DNA of 64,000 bases from Candidatus Obscuribacterales bacterium (lineage in GTDB: Bacteria; Cyanobacteriota; Vampirovibrionia; Obscuribacterales; Obscuribacteraceae), in NCBI GenBank assembly GCA_019745415.1, contig JAIETF010000008.1, positions 1 to 64,000 of the forward strand. The letters run 5' to 3'. Below are positions 1 to 8,884 of this stretch, piece by piece. The notes beneath the pieces were generated by a model. That model worked only from the letters and a program-made list of their open reading frames with translations, was not told the origin of the DNA and made no database searches. The number at the start of each line of letters is the position of its first letter. Position 1 is the stretch's first letter. The position numbers were made by a program, and so were the translations under genes.

Positions 1-175
1 AAAGAGGGCTGAGTCGTTTGACCCAGCCCTGGCTATTCTGGAATTAGAAAGAGGGCTGAGTCGTTTGACCCAGCCCTGGCTATTTTGGAATTAGAAAGAG
101 GGCTGAGTCGTTTGACCCAGCCCTGGCTATTCTGGAATTAGAAAGAGGGCTGAGTCGTTTGACCCAGCCCTCTTT
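1..175 (-). repeat. Tandem array of four intrinsic terminators, 47-bp period
   Basis: Four copies of a 47-bp unit start at 1, 48, 95 and 142. Each holds a hairpin with arms AGGGCTG/CAGCCCT, an inner GTC/GAC pair and a GTTT loop. In minus-strand RNA each hairpin is followed by CUCUUUCU. The copy next to the gene (142-175) has an 11-bp perfect stem flanked by T-rich DNA. Copies differ by one base (T at 87). The array lies 45 bp after the stop of the minus-strand TadG-like gene, so it should end that transcript. It begins at base 1 and may continue outside the window. Confidence 0.85.
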
Positions 176-219
176 CTATCTATCGGATTTAAGCTATAGC
201 TTTAGTGAAGTGCTCCTTA

Positions 220-2391
220 TTAGTTAGGTTTGGAGTAGGTATCGCCGGTGGCAGTCTGTTCGAATCTCAGTTCTCCGAGGAAGTTGTTGTAGCCGGAGCT
301 GGGAGTCCAGATAGCCTGGTCGTTACCCACAGAGGTGCCGTTGTATCTTGTGAAAGGTACTTCGTGGTAGCCTGCATCACCAATCGATGCACCGCCTACA
401 CCTTTGCGAGTATTGACTGTCCATCCACTCAAGGGGTAGTTACCGGTGTTGCAGTTGCTGGCACCAGCGCCGGAGGCACCGTCAGGAGAGAGCGAATCAG
501 CCTTTGCTTTGGTCACGTAGCCGGAGGCGGCAGTGAAGCTCTCAGTCATGTAGACATTGGAACCATCGGCATAGATGTAGAAGGATTTGCCGAGGGGCAG
601 GGTTGACGATGAGAGAGCATCTCTGACGTGCTGAGCTAGGTTGCCGTCTTCAGGGTTGACTTGGCGCATTCTGTCGACAATCTTGTCGATGGTCGATGTA
701 GATGCACAGCCGCCAATCTCGTTGAGCAGTTCCATGGGCGAGCCAGCTGCCAGGTAGTTGATCTTGCCACCGAGGAAGGGCTTGGCACTGCCGTTGGCTG
801 GTGGACGAAGGACGGTACCGCCGCTTCTTCCCCACAGTTTGAGACCAGAAGGATTAGGAGCGTTGGTGGTGGCAGAACGGTAACCGTGAGCTCTCTGAGC
901 AAGAAGGTCGGCTTTCATGAACTCTACGTTGGTGAAACCAGCGGAGGTATCAATGTGGTCCGAAGCAGTTCCGGCAGCTCTGTTATAGTTGCCCATCCAC
1001 ATTGCTGTGTTAGCGTTGGAGCAATGAGGGTTGGTGTTCGGGTCTGCATCGTACATGGTGTAGATACAGTTCATGACATTTGGATGAGGGCCAATCGCTG
1101 CCAGTTCAGCCTGGGTGGCGAAATGATCTTGGGCTGCTGTAGACCTGAGGTCAAAAGCTTGAGGGTTGTTAATTGCGTCTTCAGCGGAAGGATTGTTCGA
1201 GCCTGTTACTCCCTTCCAAAGATCGGGGTCGCCCCCTCCAACGTTTCCTACAAGCGGATCATACGGGAAGTTGCCTCTTGTAGCATTGTAAGCTCCAATC
1301 GCATTCATCGCAGCTGGACCTTGCGGGTGGTGCGAGAAGATATTGGTGTTTTGATCCATGTTTATACCGGGTGCATGGAACAACTCGTTGTTGAAGATAT
1401 CGTTGGAGCCGTCGTTGACCACGGTGGAGAGCGGGAACACTGAAGTGTTGACAGTGTTGGCGCTAGGTCCGTTGCTTACTCTCACAAAGCCTTTCGGGAT
1501 GCGAGCGGCGAAGTTTTTGTCGATACAACCTACGATTGCACATGCCATCGAGCCGCCGAACACACCAGACTTGCCTTCCAGGGCTCTGGAATTGGTCTGG
1601 AACGAGTTGGGCAGAGCCGGAGCGGCGGTGATGCCAGCTGGCGCAGCATTAGAGAAGTTGCCTCTGTCGACAAGGTGAGGTCTGGTTTCAGGGAACAAGG
1701 GGACGAAGGCAAACTGGTGTCCGCCGACAGTCACAGCATTGTAACCAGCAGAGTAGGGGTCGCCTGAAGGGGCATTCTGACCGGCAGTGTTGGTTGGAGG
1801 CTGCCAGTTTCCGAGAGAGCCTCTGGTGGCGGAGTGGAAGTAGACGTTGGCAGCGCTGCCGACTTTCATATAGCCGGGAACAATGTCGCTTGCCAGTTGA
1901 ACTGGACTGCCGTTCCACATTTTGGTGTTGTTATTGGTAGAGATCGCGTGGAAATCGCTGGCCAATGCACCACCGGGAGTGGCACAAGCGGCAGCAATTT
2001 GCGCTTTCAATGTGTTACCCAGGGTGTTGACCTGGTTGTGCATGATACCGGCATTGGCAAGAGCTGTCGCTGTGTTTTGGTCAGCGGCGTTCTTGGCTAC
2101 GATCATCGCTTTGGCGACGATGCGGTTGTAGCTAAGCAGATCTAATCTGTTCGGCGTTTCGCAAAGTGCTCCGAACTCTTCCTGGTCAGCAGCAGATGTC
2201 AGATTGATTGCGCCCCTTCTGATCGCTTGTCTGGCGACGTTGAGGGCACCGGCGTCAGTCGCGTTAGCGACCTCTCTGCCACCACCGATGATTTTGGATA
2301 GGAAGAAGAAGCCGACGCCTATTACTATTACGACGAGCACACAAGCAGCTGCTAAGCCGAGTGTTGCCCCTCTCTGTCGTCGTACTGTCAT
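220..2391 (-). CDS. TadE/TadG-like pilus-assembly protein (putative Flp pilus pseudopilin-like)
   Basis: The 723-aa protein has a short basic N-terminus (RRQRG), one membrane segment at about residues 11-31 and then REVANATDAGALNVAR at 39-54. That is the typical N-terminus of the Flp-pilus TadG/TadE-like family, in which the single helix anchors a large periplasmic or surface part. The rest is rich in Asn, Gly, Thr and Ala with scattered Cys and no enzyme motif. The start at 2391 is supported by GGAGGAATAA just upstream. No other tad genes are in the window. In the 255 bp upstream (2392-2646) I see AT-rich promoter-like DNA but no confident boxes. The role in Tad pilus biogenesis is inferred from the N-terminus alone. 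Confidence 0.7.
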   Translation of the reverse strand: MTVRRQRGATLGLAAACVLVVIVIGVGFFFLSKIIGGGREVANATDAGALNVARQAIRRGAINLTSAADQEEFGALCETPNRLDLLSYNRIVAKAMIVAKNAADQNTATALANAGIMHNQVNTLGNTLKAQIAAACATPGGALASDFHAISTNNNTKMWNGSPVQLASDIVPGYMKVGSAANVYFHSATRGSLGNWQPPTNTAGQNAPSGDPYSAGYNAVTVGGHQFAFVPLFPETRPHLVDRGNFSNAAPAGITAAPALPNSFQTNSRALEGKSGVFGGSMACAIVGCIDKNFAARIPKGFVRVSNGPSANTVNTSVFPLSTVVNDGSNDIFNNELFHAPGINMDQNTNIFSHHPQGPAAMNAIGAYNATRGNFPYDPLVGNVGGGDPDLWKGVTGSNNPSAEDAINNPQAFDLRSTAAQDHFATQAELAAIGPHPNVMNCIYTMYDADPNTNPHCSNANTAMWMGNYNRAAGTASDHIDTSAGFTNVEFMKADLLAQRAHGYRSATTNAPNPSGLKLWGRSGGTVLRPPANGSAKPFLGGKINYLAAGSPMELLNEIGGCASTSTIDKIVDRMRQVNPEDGNLAQHVRDALSSSTLPLGKSFYIYADGSNVYMTESFTAASGYVTKAKADSLSPDGASGAGASNCNTGNYPLSGWTVNTRKGVGGASIGDAGYHEVPFTRYNGTSVGNDQAIWTPSSGYNNFLGELRFEQTATGDTYSKPN

Positions 2392-2646
2392 ATGTTTATT
2401 CCTCCACTGCCGACTGTTCGGCTTTGCTTTGTAATTGGTGCTCCGGCTCTCCGAAGGCTTAAATATACTGAACCCGATTAGTAAAGTGAAACTCTGTTAA
2501 TTATCATCCTCTAATCTTCCCTCGTCGTCAAGGGTGGGTTGCTTAAACTTGGATCCCTTGTAAACCCCGTGTGGTCGAGAAAACCCTGGATTACATGCTT
2601 TTAATATTCCACGATTTCTGAAAAATATAGATTAAATAAGTCTGGA

Positions 2647-4116
2647 TTAATCTTGTGGGCGTCTAATTTTATCTATTTCAGTACTACTCATGGCTGAAAT
2701 AGCAGCGATTACGAACCAGAAAATGAAATGCACTTGGGGGCGATAGAAAACTGTGTCGACCAATCCTTGAATCATTAAGGCAACCAGGGCCGCCGCTAGG
2801 CCGAGTGCTAGGTATCTATAAGTACTATCGCTATAAAAGATTAAATGGGCCCGGCTCAAGCTCATCAATATAATAGCGCCGGCACTGATTAAACCTATGA
2901 GACCGGTTTCCACCCCTACTTCCAGTGGGACGCAATAGGTGCCGAGAGCATCGAAGCCACTTTTCATATAAAGCCCATAGGCAAGGCGAAAAGCCGTATT
3001 GCCTGGTCCTACTCCCAGCCACCAGTTATCTTGGAACATGGCAAGTGAGGCTCTCCAGACATGCATGCGGTAGGCATTGCTTGAATGTTCCGAACCGGCA
3101 AAAATCGAGAGAATTCTCGTTTCAAGGCTGGGGGCCAGGAAATGCACCGCTAAGCCCCCGGCGGCGAGCATTAATCCTAGACCTAGTAAGGTCGGGAAGA
3201 TTAGTCTTGGTTTGCGACTGAGAAAATAAGAAGACAAAGCCAGCAGTACAAATGCAGCAGTGCCCCCTATAGAAAGATATCCACCCCTGCTGCCGGTCAA
3301 GACTATGGCTAAGCCAAGCAAGGCGGTGACAGCAAAGGCTATGAGCAAGCTGAGGTTTCTCACGAGACCTTGCCACCTACCTATATATGTAGACCAAACA
3401 GTACTTCCCAATGCCAAAGCTAGAGGAGCCAGAGGCAAAAGGTAGCCGGCAAGCAAGTTGGGATTGCCCAGTGTGGAATAAATGCGAGTGCCCTTATTCT
3501 CTACGCTTGGGTCCTCCCAGGTAGCCAGTGGCGCTACTCCGATTTTGTACTGATAAAGTCCGTAGAGACTAACTGCTATGCCGCTCAAAAGAGCAAAAGC
3601 GATAAGCCAGGGCAATCTCTCTTTTCTCTGTATAAGAGTATTCTTGATGGTGAAATAAGTGATTATATAGACCACAACCTTCGATAAGCCTTTGACACTG
3701 GGCACCATATAGTGAGAGGCGAAAGTTGAGATTATATTGGCGGTAAAGTAAGCGCCCACAGCCAGGTCTAAGAGGTTGAAGGCGACTCGTTCTTCAGTTT
3801 TTGCTTGCAAAAGCCGACACAACAAGTAAAGAGCTGCGGCGGCAAGCGATATCAAGGCTAAGCCTTCCTTGCCTTCAGCAAATTGAGGCAGTCCTAAAGC
3901 TGCAAGCAAAACCAACAGGCAGAAATAGGACAACTTAGAAAAGAAATCTCCCAGCAAGGCCAGTTTGCCGCCTGTCAGTCGGCAGATAGAATCTCTGCTG
4001 TTCTCAAATACTGAGAGCAGCCCGCCCACAAGCATAGATTCTTTTACCTTGAGGGCAAACGAAGCATCCATCTTTATCAGGGCGCTATTCCTTACAAGCT
4101 CTAGAACAAAACTCAA
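2647..4116 (-). CDS. O-antigen ligase / Wzy-type polymerase family membrane protein
   Basis: The 489-aa protein has roughly a dozen hydrophobic segments and the features of the Wzy_C/O-antigen ligase family: LGNPNLLAGY at 216-225, TGSRGG at 274-279, then a periplasmic loop with GVGPGN at 368-373 and PLEVGVETGLIGL at 397-409. Family members join or polymerise glycans on lipid carriers at the outer face of the inner membrane. It follows the DUF4330 gene by 18 bp, so the two are probably co-transcribed. The long-frame start is TTG at 4116; a later ATG at residue 16 is possible. Substrate (O-antigen, exopolysaccharide or protein glycan) cannot be told. Confidence 0.8.
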   Translation of the reverse strand: MSFVLELVRNSALIKMDASFALKVKESMLVGGLLSVFENSRDSICRLTGGKLALLGDFFSKLSYFCLLVLLAALGLPQFAEGKEGLALISLAAAALYLLCRLLQAKTEERVAFNLLDLAVGAYFTANIISTFASHYMVPSVKGLSKVVVYIITYFTIKNTLIQRKERLPWLIAFALLSGIAVSLYGLYQYKIGVAPLATWEDPSVENKGTRIYSTLGNPNLLAGYLLPLAPLALALGSTVWSTYIGRWQGLVRNLSLLIAFAVTALLGLAIVLTGSRGGYLSIGGTAAFVLLALSSYFLSRKPRLIFPTLLGLGLMLAAGGLAVHFLAPSLETRILSIFAGSEHSSNAYRMHVWRASLAMFQDNWWLGVGPGNTAFRLAYGLYMKSGFDALGTYCVPLEVGVETGLIGLISAGAIILMSLSRAHLIFYSDSTYRYLALGLAAALVALMIQGLVDTVFYRPQVHFIFWFVIAAISAMSSTEIDKIRRPQD

Positions 4117-4134
4117 TTTAGTCAGCCTGTTTGC

Positions 4135-4638
4135 CTAGTTCGCCTGATTAATATCTACAACCACGCCTTGCACGCGGTATTTAAAAGATTCCAGTTCAAT
4201 CTGATTGCCAACCTTAATCTTGTTGCCCCGAATGACATAGCCGTCTTCAGTTTTTTCTGAATCGTCCTGTACCGTAACCAGAAAGTCATGGGCTATTGAA
4301 TTGGCTGGATCTGGGAAAGCTACAGCTTTCTTGCCATCCGGAGCCAGAAACGAAATCTGCTTTTGCCAGTGCTCGCACTTAACTATAGTCATGGGAGGGT
4401 GCACTGGTTGGTTTCTAATAGTGATCGAGGCTTTCTCACCAGGCTTGAAGAGCGTTTGGTCTTTGGTTTTGAGCCCAGTGATAAAGACTTCTATGTTGAC
4501 CTTGGGAGTGCCCTGAATCTTTTGGTCTACGCCGGCATAACCGGCTTTGGCAAGACCGAGACCGATAGCCGCCACCAAGCAGGAAGCGAGTATCGAGTAG
4601 TCGATGATATTCAGTTTTAGATATTTTCGCTCTGCCAA
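4135..4638 (-). CDS. DUF4330-like single-pass membrane protein
   Basis: The 167-aa protein has an N-terminal membrane helix (about 13-31) and an extracytoplasmic beta-rich part starting near PKVNIEVFITGLK and ending in RVQGVVVDI. This layout resembles the DUF4330 family known from cyanobacteria; function unknown. The start is TTG at 4638 with AAGGAAA just before it. It sits directly upstream of the O-antigen-ligase-like gene and 9 bp after a short hypothetical gene, suggesting a three-gene envelope operon read leftward. Confidence 0.6.
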   Translation of the reverse strand: MAERKYLKLNIIDYSILASCLVAAIGLGLAKAGYAGVDQKIQGTPKVNIEVFITGLKTKDQTLFKPGEKASITIRNQPVHPPMTIVKCEHWQKQISFLAPDGKKAVAFPDPANSIAHDFLVTVQDDSEKTEDGYVIRGNKIKVGNQIELESFKYRVQGVVVDINQAN

Positions 4639-4647
4639 TTTCCTTAC

Positions 4648-4908
4648 CTACTCTTTTGCTTTCTTCTTAGCTGTGGGTTCGGTCTCTTTCTCGAAAAATA
4701 TTGAAACCGCCCCTGTCACCCTTCTCACTAATCTGACCTTCTCATGTTCTACTTCCTGTCCATACTCTAGTTCTTCTGCACCTTTCAGGCGCAGCAAATC
4801 CAAAAGTCTGTCCTTTTCTTCTTGGGTTAAGGTCAGCCTACCTGTATGGAATTCGTTAGCTACTTGGAGTAGCTCCATAGCGCTCATGTTGGCAGAAATT
4901 TCAGTCAT
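4648..4908 (-). CDS. Small hypothetical protein
   Basis: This frame encodes a charged, helical protein of 86 residues from the ATG at 4908 (a GTG at 4938 would add ten). It has an acidic middle (KGAEELEYGQEVEHEKV) and a lysine-rich tail (KKKAKE). No family is recognised. Neither start has a good Shine-Dalgarno sequence. It is the first gene of the probable leftward operon with the DUF4330 and O-antigen-ligase-like genes. TTGACA lies at 4991-4996 on the opposite strand, with no good -10 partner. Confidence 0.55.
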   Translation of the reverse strand: MTEISANMSAMELLQVANEFHTGRLTLTQEEKDRLLDLLRLKGAEELEYGQEVEHEKVRLVRRVTGAVSIFFEKETEPTAKKKAKE

Positions 4909-5122
4909 CTTACCGAAGCGGTGCACAAATACATGCACAGTTTAGCAGCTTGAATAGAGGCGGTTTTTACAGAGGGTTCAGACAGTAAAGTTGACAACAT
5001 AATTTGTTTGCGGTTTTTACGTAGGGCCTTGTCGAAGAATTCTCTAAGGTCGGTAAATCCATACACAAGGTGAGAAACCTCGGTTAGGGAACTGAGAATG
5101 GAACTGAAAAGGGACTTGAAAA

Positions 5123-5482
5123 ATGGCGAATTTTAAAAACGAAAGAATTGAAGACAGCAGAATCGAGAGCCGCTCGGATAGTCACGGTCACGAAAATGAC
5201 CACAAACATGAAATGGTAAGAGAAGCTTGGGACAATCAGAATTTTTCCGGCGACAGTGTGAAAGAAGTCACTCGCAGTCAGGAAATTGCCCAGGCAGTTG
5301 AAATCCAAGCTGCCAGAATCGTTGCCAGCGTTATGAAGAGTTTCGACCGTCTGCCTCTTGAGAGCCAGATGGAACTAGTTCGCGGTCTCAGACCCGAAAA
5401 CTATGGTACTGAAGATGTTGTCTACAACACCTTCCTCAAAAATATTGAAGCCCGCAACTTCAATCAGACAATGAGTGCCTGA
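5123..5482 (+). CDS. Small hypothetical cytoplasmic protein
   Basis: The 119-aa protein has a hydrophilic His/Glu/Ser-rich N-terminus (DSHGHENDHKHE) and a helical C-terminal half beginning near SVKEVTRSQEIAQAV. AAAAGGGA lies nine bases before the ATG and serves as ribosome binding site. No signal peptide or membrane segment is present and no family is recognised. The His-rich stretch could bind metal, but this is a guess. It is a single gene with the convergent PfkB-type gene downstream. Confidence 0.6.
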   Translation: MANFKNERIEDSRIESRSDSHGHENDHKHEMVREAWDNQNFSGDSVKEVTRSQEIAQAVEIQAARIVASVMKSFDRLPLESQMELVRGLRPENYGTEDVVYNTFLKNIEARNFNQTMSA

Positions 5483-5540
5483 TTATCAGTGCTTGAAAAT
5501 AGTTACCAAAGTGATTGCTGTTTAGCTCGCTGAAAAGCAA

Positions 5541-7298
5541 TCAGTCAGGTAGATTCAATTTATCCAGGTGTTCCAACATCTCTCTCTGGCTTGTGACCGC
5601 AGTTCCAGGTTTTCTCACCACGATGGACGCAGCCAGATTTCCCAGAGCCATCGCTTCTTCCATGGTGGCTCCGGTGGTGAGAGCCAGTGCCATAGTGGCT
5701 ACAACAGTGTCGCCGGCGCCGGTAACGTCGAAAACATCGGAGCGATTGAAAGCAGGCAGCTCGAACATGGGCTTTCCTTTCTGGAAAAGCACCATGCCTT
5801 CTCCCCCTCTAGTAACAAGGAGGTTCTTAACCCCAGATTTGGCAAGCAAGATTTCGCCAAGTTTAGCCAAAGAAGTACTGTCGGCAATCGATACTCGGGC
5901 GTAAGCCTCTGCATCAGGTTGATTGGGAGTCATCAGTGTGCAGTCTTGAAAGCGTTGAAAATCGCCTTGGGCGTCCACTATGACAAGCAAATTATGAGTT
6001 TTCGCCAGATTCTTAACTGCTTCAATGACACCATCAGTGATGACACCGGCTTTATAGTCTGACAGAACAAGAGCGTGATTTTCTTTGGGTGATAGGTCGT
6101 TGATTTTATCAATCAACTGCTTTTCCACTTCTTTAGAAATCGGCTCGTGACTAATGCGGTCAATGCGCAAAAGTTGCTGCATGAGGCTGTGCGATTTGCT
6201 GATAATGCGGGTCTTGACTGTTGTCGGTCTACTTTGGTCATGCACTAGATCATGGGTGATGCCGTAATTTTCAAGGCACTCGGCCAATTTTTCGGTAAAC
6301 TCATCTTTGCCGCATATGCCTATGGCATGGCACTTACCGCCTATAGCGGTGACGTTATGCGCAGTATTGGCTGCACCACCAGGTATGTGCTCGGTGGAAA
6401 CATGCTCCAAAATCAAGACCGGTGCTTCTCTGGAGATGCGCTCCGGCTTGCCTTCTAATAGGCGATCGATCAAAAGGTCGCCTATGACGGTGACAGAGCC
6501 GCCGCTCAGGTTGATGATGCGGGTCTTTAGCTTCTCTTTTGAGATTGGGTTGAATGTCGCCAAGGTGGCGGCGGTTCCAAGATCAGTCGGGTGCACTCTT
6601 TCCAGTTCCTTAAAAAGCTGTTTGCCTAGATGGTTGTCAGGGTCTATGCCTAGAGCAAAACTTGTGGCCTTCTTTGCTTCCTCAATATAGCGTAAATGTT
6701 GAAGCAAACGGGCTAGATGAAGCGCATTTGAGAGAGCTTCGCCTAGGTTACGGGTTTGACTAAGGTTCTTCTGCACCTGAAAGAGAGCTGCTTTTTCCCC
6801 GGCCGTCAGCCTTGCATCGTCTCCTATATATGTTTGCAATATTAGTTCGTCGAGGTGTGACTTCAAAATCTTTAATTCTTGCTCGTTAAGAAGGCTGTCT
6901 TTACCAGGGTCAGCTTTTCTAAGTTGAAAGTGCTGTCTTAGACCGATAGGGAAAAACAGACCGGCGTTAGCAGAAGCATCTAATTTGTCTTTGCCGGCTT
7001 CCTTAACTTCCTTGGCATTTACCGTAAATTCTCTACTCTTTTTCTCTTCTGCATCGCTATCAAGGTCTAGATTAGTCTTGATGCCGGTCTCAACTTTTTC
7101 AGTAAGAAAAGAAAGCTTTTCCCTGGTTACGCGAGGATCATCGAGGGACGGGGCGACTTTATTGAACTGGTTTTGGCGAAGCTTCGGTTGAGCCTGATCT
7201 GGGCTCTGATTCTGAATTTGGATTTCCTCAAGATTAGGATTAGTCTTATCGACTGGTGAATCGTCTATCTTGTCTTTATTAGGGTCAGAATTACTCAT
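5541..7298 (-). CDS. RfaE/HldE-domain-I-like PfkB sugar kinase with long N-terminal extension
   Basis: Numbered from the ATG at 7298 (585 aa). The C-terminal part from about residue 267 is a PfkB/ribokinase domain of the heptose-7-phosphate kinase type: VIGDLLIDR, PGGAANTAHN with GGAAN at 307-311, and DVTGAGD at 524-530, whose last Asp is the catalytic base. In LPS synthesis this domain phosphorylates heptose-7-phosphate. The cytidylyltransferase half of bifunctional HldE is absent. The first 265 residues are an unrelated charged region with Pro/Gln-rich start and a helical, TPR-like stretch near LGEALSNALHLARLL. An upstream in-frame start at 7367 exists. Kinase fold is sure; substrate is inferred. 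Confidence 0.75.
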   Translation of the reverse strand: MSNSDPNKDKIDDSPVDKTNPNLEEIQIQNQSPDQAQPKLRQNQFNKVAPSLDDPRVTREKLSFLTEKVETGIKTNLDLDSDAEEKKSREFTVNAKEVKEAGKDKLDASANAGLFFPIGLRQHFQLRKADPGKDSLLNEQELKILKSHLDELILQTYIGDDARLTAGEKAALFQVQKNLSQTRNLGEALSNALHLARLLQHLRYIEEAKKATSFALGIDPDNHLGKQLFKELERVHPTDLGTAATLATFNPISKEKLKTRIINLSGGSVTVIGDLLIDRLLEGKPERISREAPVLILEHVSTEHIPGGAANTAHNVTAIGGKCHAIGICGKDEFTEKLAECLENYGITHDLVHDQSRPTTVKTRIISKSHSLMQQLLRIDRISHEPISKEVEKQLIDKINDLSPKENHALVLSDYKAGVITDGVIEAVKNLAKTHNLLVIVDAQGDFQRFQDCTLMTPNQPDAEAYARVSIADSTSLAKLGEILLAKSGVKNLLVTRGGEGMVLFQKGKPMFELPAFNRSDVFDVTGAGDTVVATMALALTTGATMEEAMALGNLAASIVVRKPGTAVTSQREMLEHLDKLNLPD

Positions 7299-7397
7299 AC
7301 ACTTGCAGTACTCATGCTCTCTATTTCGACATTTTAGGCTCTTGCTTGACTGCATCACTGCAATCACTAATCTCTTGTCAATCGCCCCTGACTATGA

Positions 7398-7406
7398 TGC
7401 TAGAAT
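7398..7406 (+). promoter_or_regulatory. Extended -10 element, leaderless-type promoter
   Basis: TGC-TAGAAT (7398-7406) ends six bases before the ATG at 7413. Transcription would then begin at or next to the start codon, and no Shine-Dalgarno sequence is present. A TTGTCA at 7375-7380 is 20 bp away, too far for a standard -35, so the TG extension may replace it. Confidence 0.5.
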
Positions 7407-7412
7407 ACAGCC

Positions 7413-7967
7413 ATGTTCGATAAAGCTGTTCATATAAAGTGCATAGTTTATTTTTCGACGGTCTTGTTGCTGGCGGTCTGTCAATCGGCGTCGGCACAAA
7501 ATGGCAGCAACGACGAACCACAGGCACAGCCTCAGCTCAAGCCTGCCATCAAGAATGCCTCAGGCACTGTTTATTCACCATCGCATTTGCGAAAAGACGT
7601 AGGCGCCTGCAAGAAACTAGCTTCTTTGCGTTGGTTCGACCGTGTCGCCCTGGCTCAACCTGAAGTGGTTGCATCGATTACCTCTTACTCTTCATCAGCG
7701 ACGATTTTGGCTCGACACCCGCATATAGATAAGATTGCAGAAGCCGACCCCTATCTTTGTCGGCGGCTGACAAAATGGCCGTCTGCCGGGCGGGCTCTGG
7801 CTCGCAATTCTAGGGCCTATAAAGTCATTGCTCGAGATCCGGAAGGGATTTATAGAGCAATAAAGAATGATCGCTCATATGCCAAACTGCTCTCAAAAAA
7901 TCCATACTTCAATCAAATGGTGGTCGAGAATCCTGAACTTGGTAAAGTACTCTCTCGTTATCTTTAG
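7413..7967 (+). CDS. Secreted hypothetical protein with short helical repeats
   Basis: The 184-aa protein starts with a signal peptide (VYFSTVLLLAVCQSASA, cleavage near Ala28). After a short Gln/Pro-rich linker come repeated 11- to 13-residue blocks such as ILARHPHIDKIAEADPYL, ALARNSRAYKVIARDP and LLSKNPYFNQMVVENP. Each carries an N-P or D-P turn, suggesting a small helical solenoid. No known family is recognised. It is probably periplasmic. A -10 box sits six bases before the ATG, suggesting a leaderless mRNA. The TSUP exporter gene follows after 15 bp and may share the transcript. Confidence 0.65.
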   Translation: MFDKAVHIKCIVYFSTVLLLAVCQSASAQNGSNDEPQAQPQLKPAIKNASGTVYSPSHLRKDVGACKKLASLRWFDRVALAQPEVVASITSYSSSATILARHPHIDKIAEADPYLCRRLTKWPSAGRALARNSRAYKVIARDPEGIYRAIKNDRSYAKLLSKNPYFNQMVVENPELGKVLSRYL

Positions 7968-7982
7968 AAAGTATATTTCTAG

Positions 7983-8828
7983 ATGATCCAGTGGCTCGCT
8001 TCTTGCTTGATTGGGCTGGGCACCGGTTTGATGGCTGGTACCTTTGGTGTCGGGGGTGGTATCGTCGCCACGCCTCTTCTAAAGGTCTTTATGGGCTTTT
8101 CAGCTCAGGTAGCGATTGGCACAACCTTAGCTTTGATTTTGCCTACTTCCTTGACCGGAGCCCTTAATTATTATCGTCAGAATCTTATCGATTATAAATT
8201 AGCCCTTAAGTTGGCTATTCCCTCGGTGCTTGCTGCCACCGGCGGCGCGGCCTTGACCGGTTCGGTCAGTGCCAAACTACTTATGCTTTCTTTTTCCGGT
8301 CTGGTTATTCTGGCTGCTCTAGACCTATTGTCTGGCTATAGTGATGGTCTTAAGGCTAGACGAGCAAAGAAGGCTATCGCGTTCACAAGTGAAGTGAGTC
8401 AACCTGACAGTCAGCTTGAGAAGCCGGTAAAGAGAGAGGGAGAGCCGGAGCCCTATGTTAGTCCAACTCTTGCCAGGGCTTTACCGGTTGGTTTGTTAGC
8501 CGGCTTTCTTTCAGGCTTTTTTGGAGTGGGCGGTGGCTTCATCATGATTCCAATTTTCCTTGCTATATTCAATATGCCTCTCAAGATGGCTCTTGGCACC
8601 TCGCTTTTGACTGTGTCTTTGATTTCCATACCGGGAATAATCACTCACGCCTGGCTTGGCCATGTCAGATTTGACACTGTGGCTATGCTTGTCTGCGGTG
8701 CTGTGCCGGGCTCTTATCTGGGCAGCAAGATCGCTATAATGGTCAAAGATAGGCTTCTAAAGAAGGGCTTTGCACTACTGATGCTTTTCATGGCGGCGCA
8801 AATGATCTACAGCGAACTGCATCTGTAG
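7983..8828 (+). CDS. TSUP family (TauE/SafE) transporter
   Basis: The 281-aa membrane protein has the family's internal duplication: GVGGG at residues 22-26 and again at 181-185, each in a glycine-rich re-entrant segment, with seven to eight hydrophobic helices overall. A charged cytoplasmic loop (about 122-160) links the halves. TSUP proteins move small organosulfur or sulfur-oxide anions across the inner membrane. The substrate here is not evident, and no sulfur gene is adjacent. It follows the secreted repeat protein by 15 bp. Confidence 0.85.
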   Translation: MIQWLASCLIGLGTGLMAGTFGVGGGIVATPLLKVFMGFSAQVAIGTTLALILPTSLTGALNYYRQNLIDYKLALKLAIPSVLAATGGAALTGSVSAKLLMLSFSGLVILAALDLLSGYSDGLKARRAKKAIAFTSEVSQPDSQLEKPVKREGEPEPYVSPTLARALPVGLLAGFLSGFFGVGGGFIMIPIFLAIFNMPLKMALGTSLLTVSLISIPGIITHAWLGHVRFDTVAMLVCGAVPGSYLGSKIAIMVKDRLLKKGFALLMLFMAAQMIYSELHL

Positions 8829-8884
8829 GTTCTGCTGCTTGGGGCTTTTATTAAGGGCTTTGGTCGGTAATACAAGAAGGAAAT

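Noticed and set aside
1..175. CRISPR array
   Set aside because: Spacer-like parts are the same in every copy and the repeat is a terminator hairpin, so it is a simple tandem array.
205..2145. Plus-strand frames opposite the TadG-like gene
   Set aside because: They lie in the shadow of a 723-codon gene with a known N-terminal family pattern; their products have no family features and use skewed composition.
4991..5019. Promoter for the gene at 5123
   Set aside because: TTGACA is perfect, but the -10 position reads TTTTTA and no better box is found at 16-18 bp.
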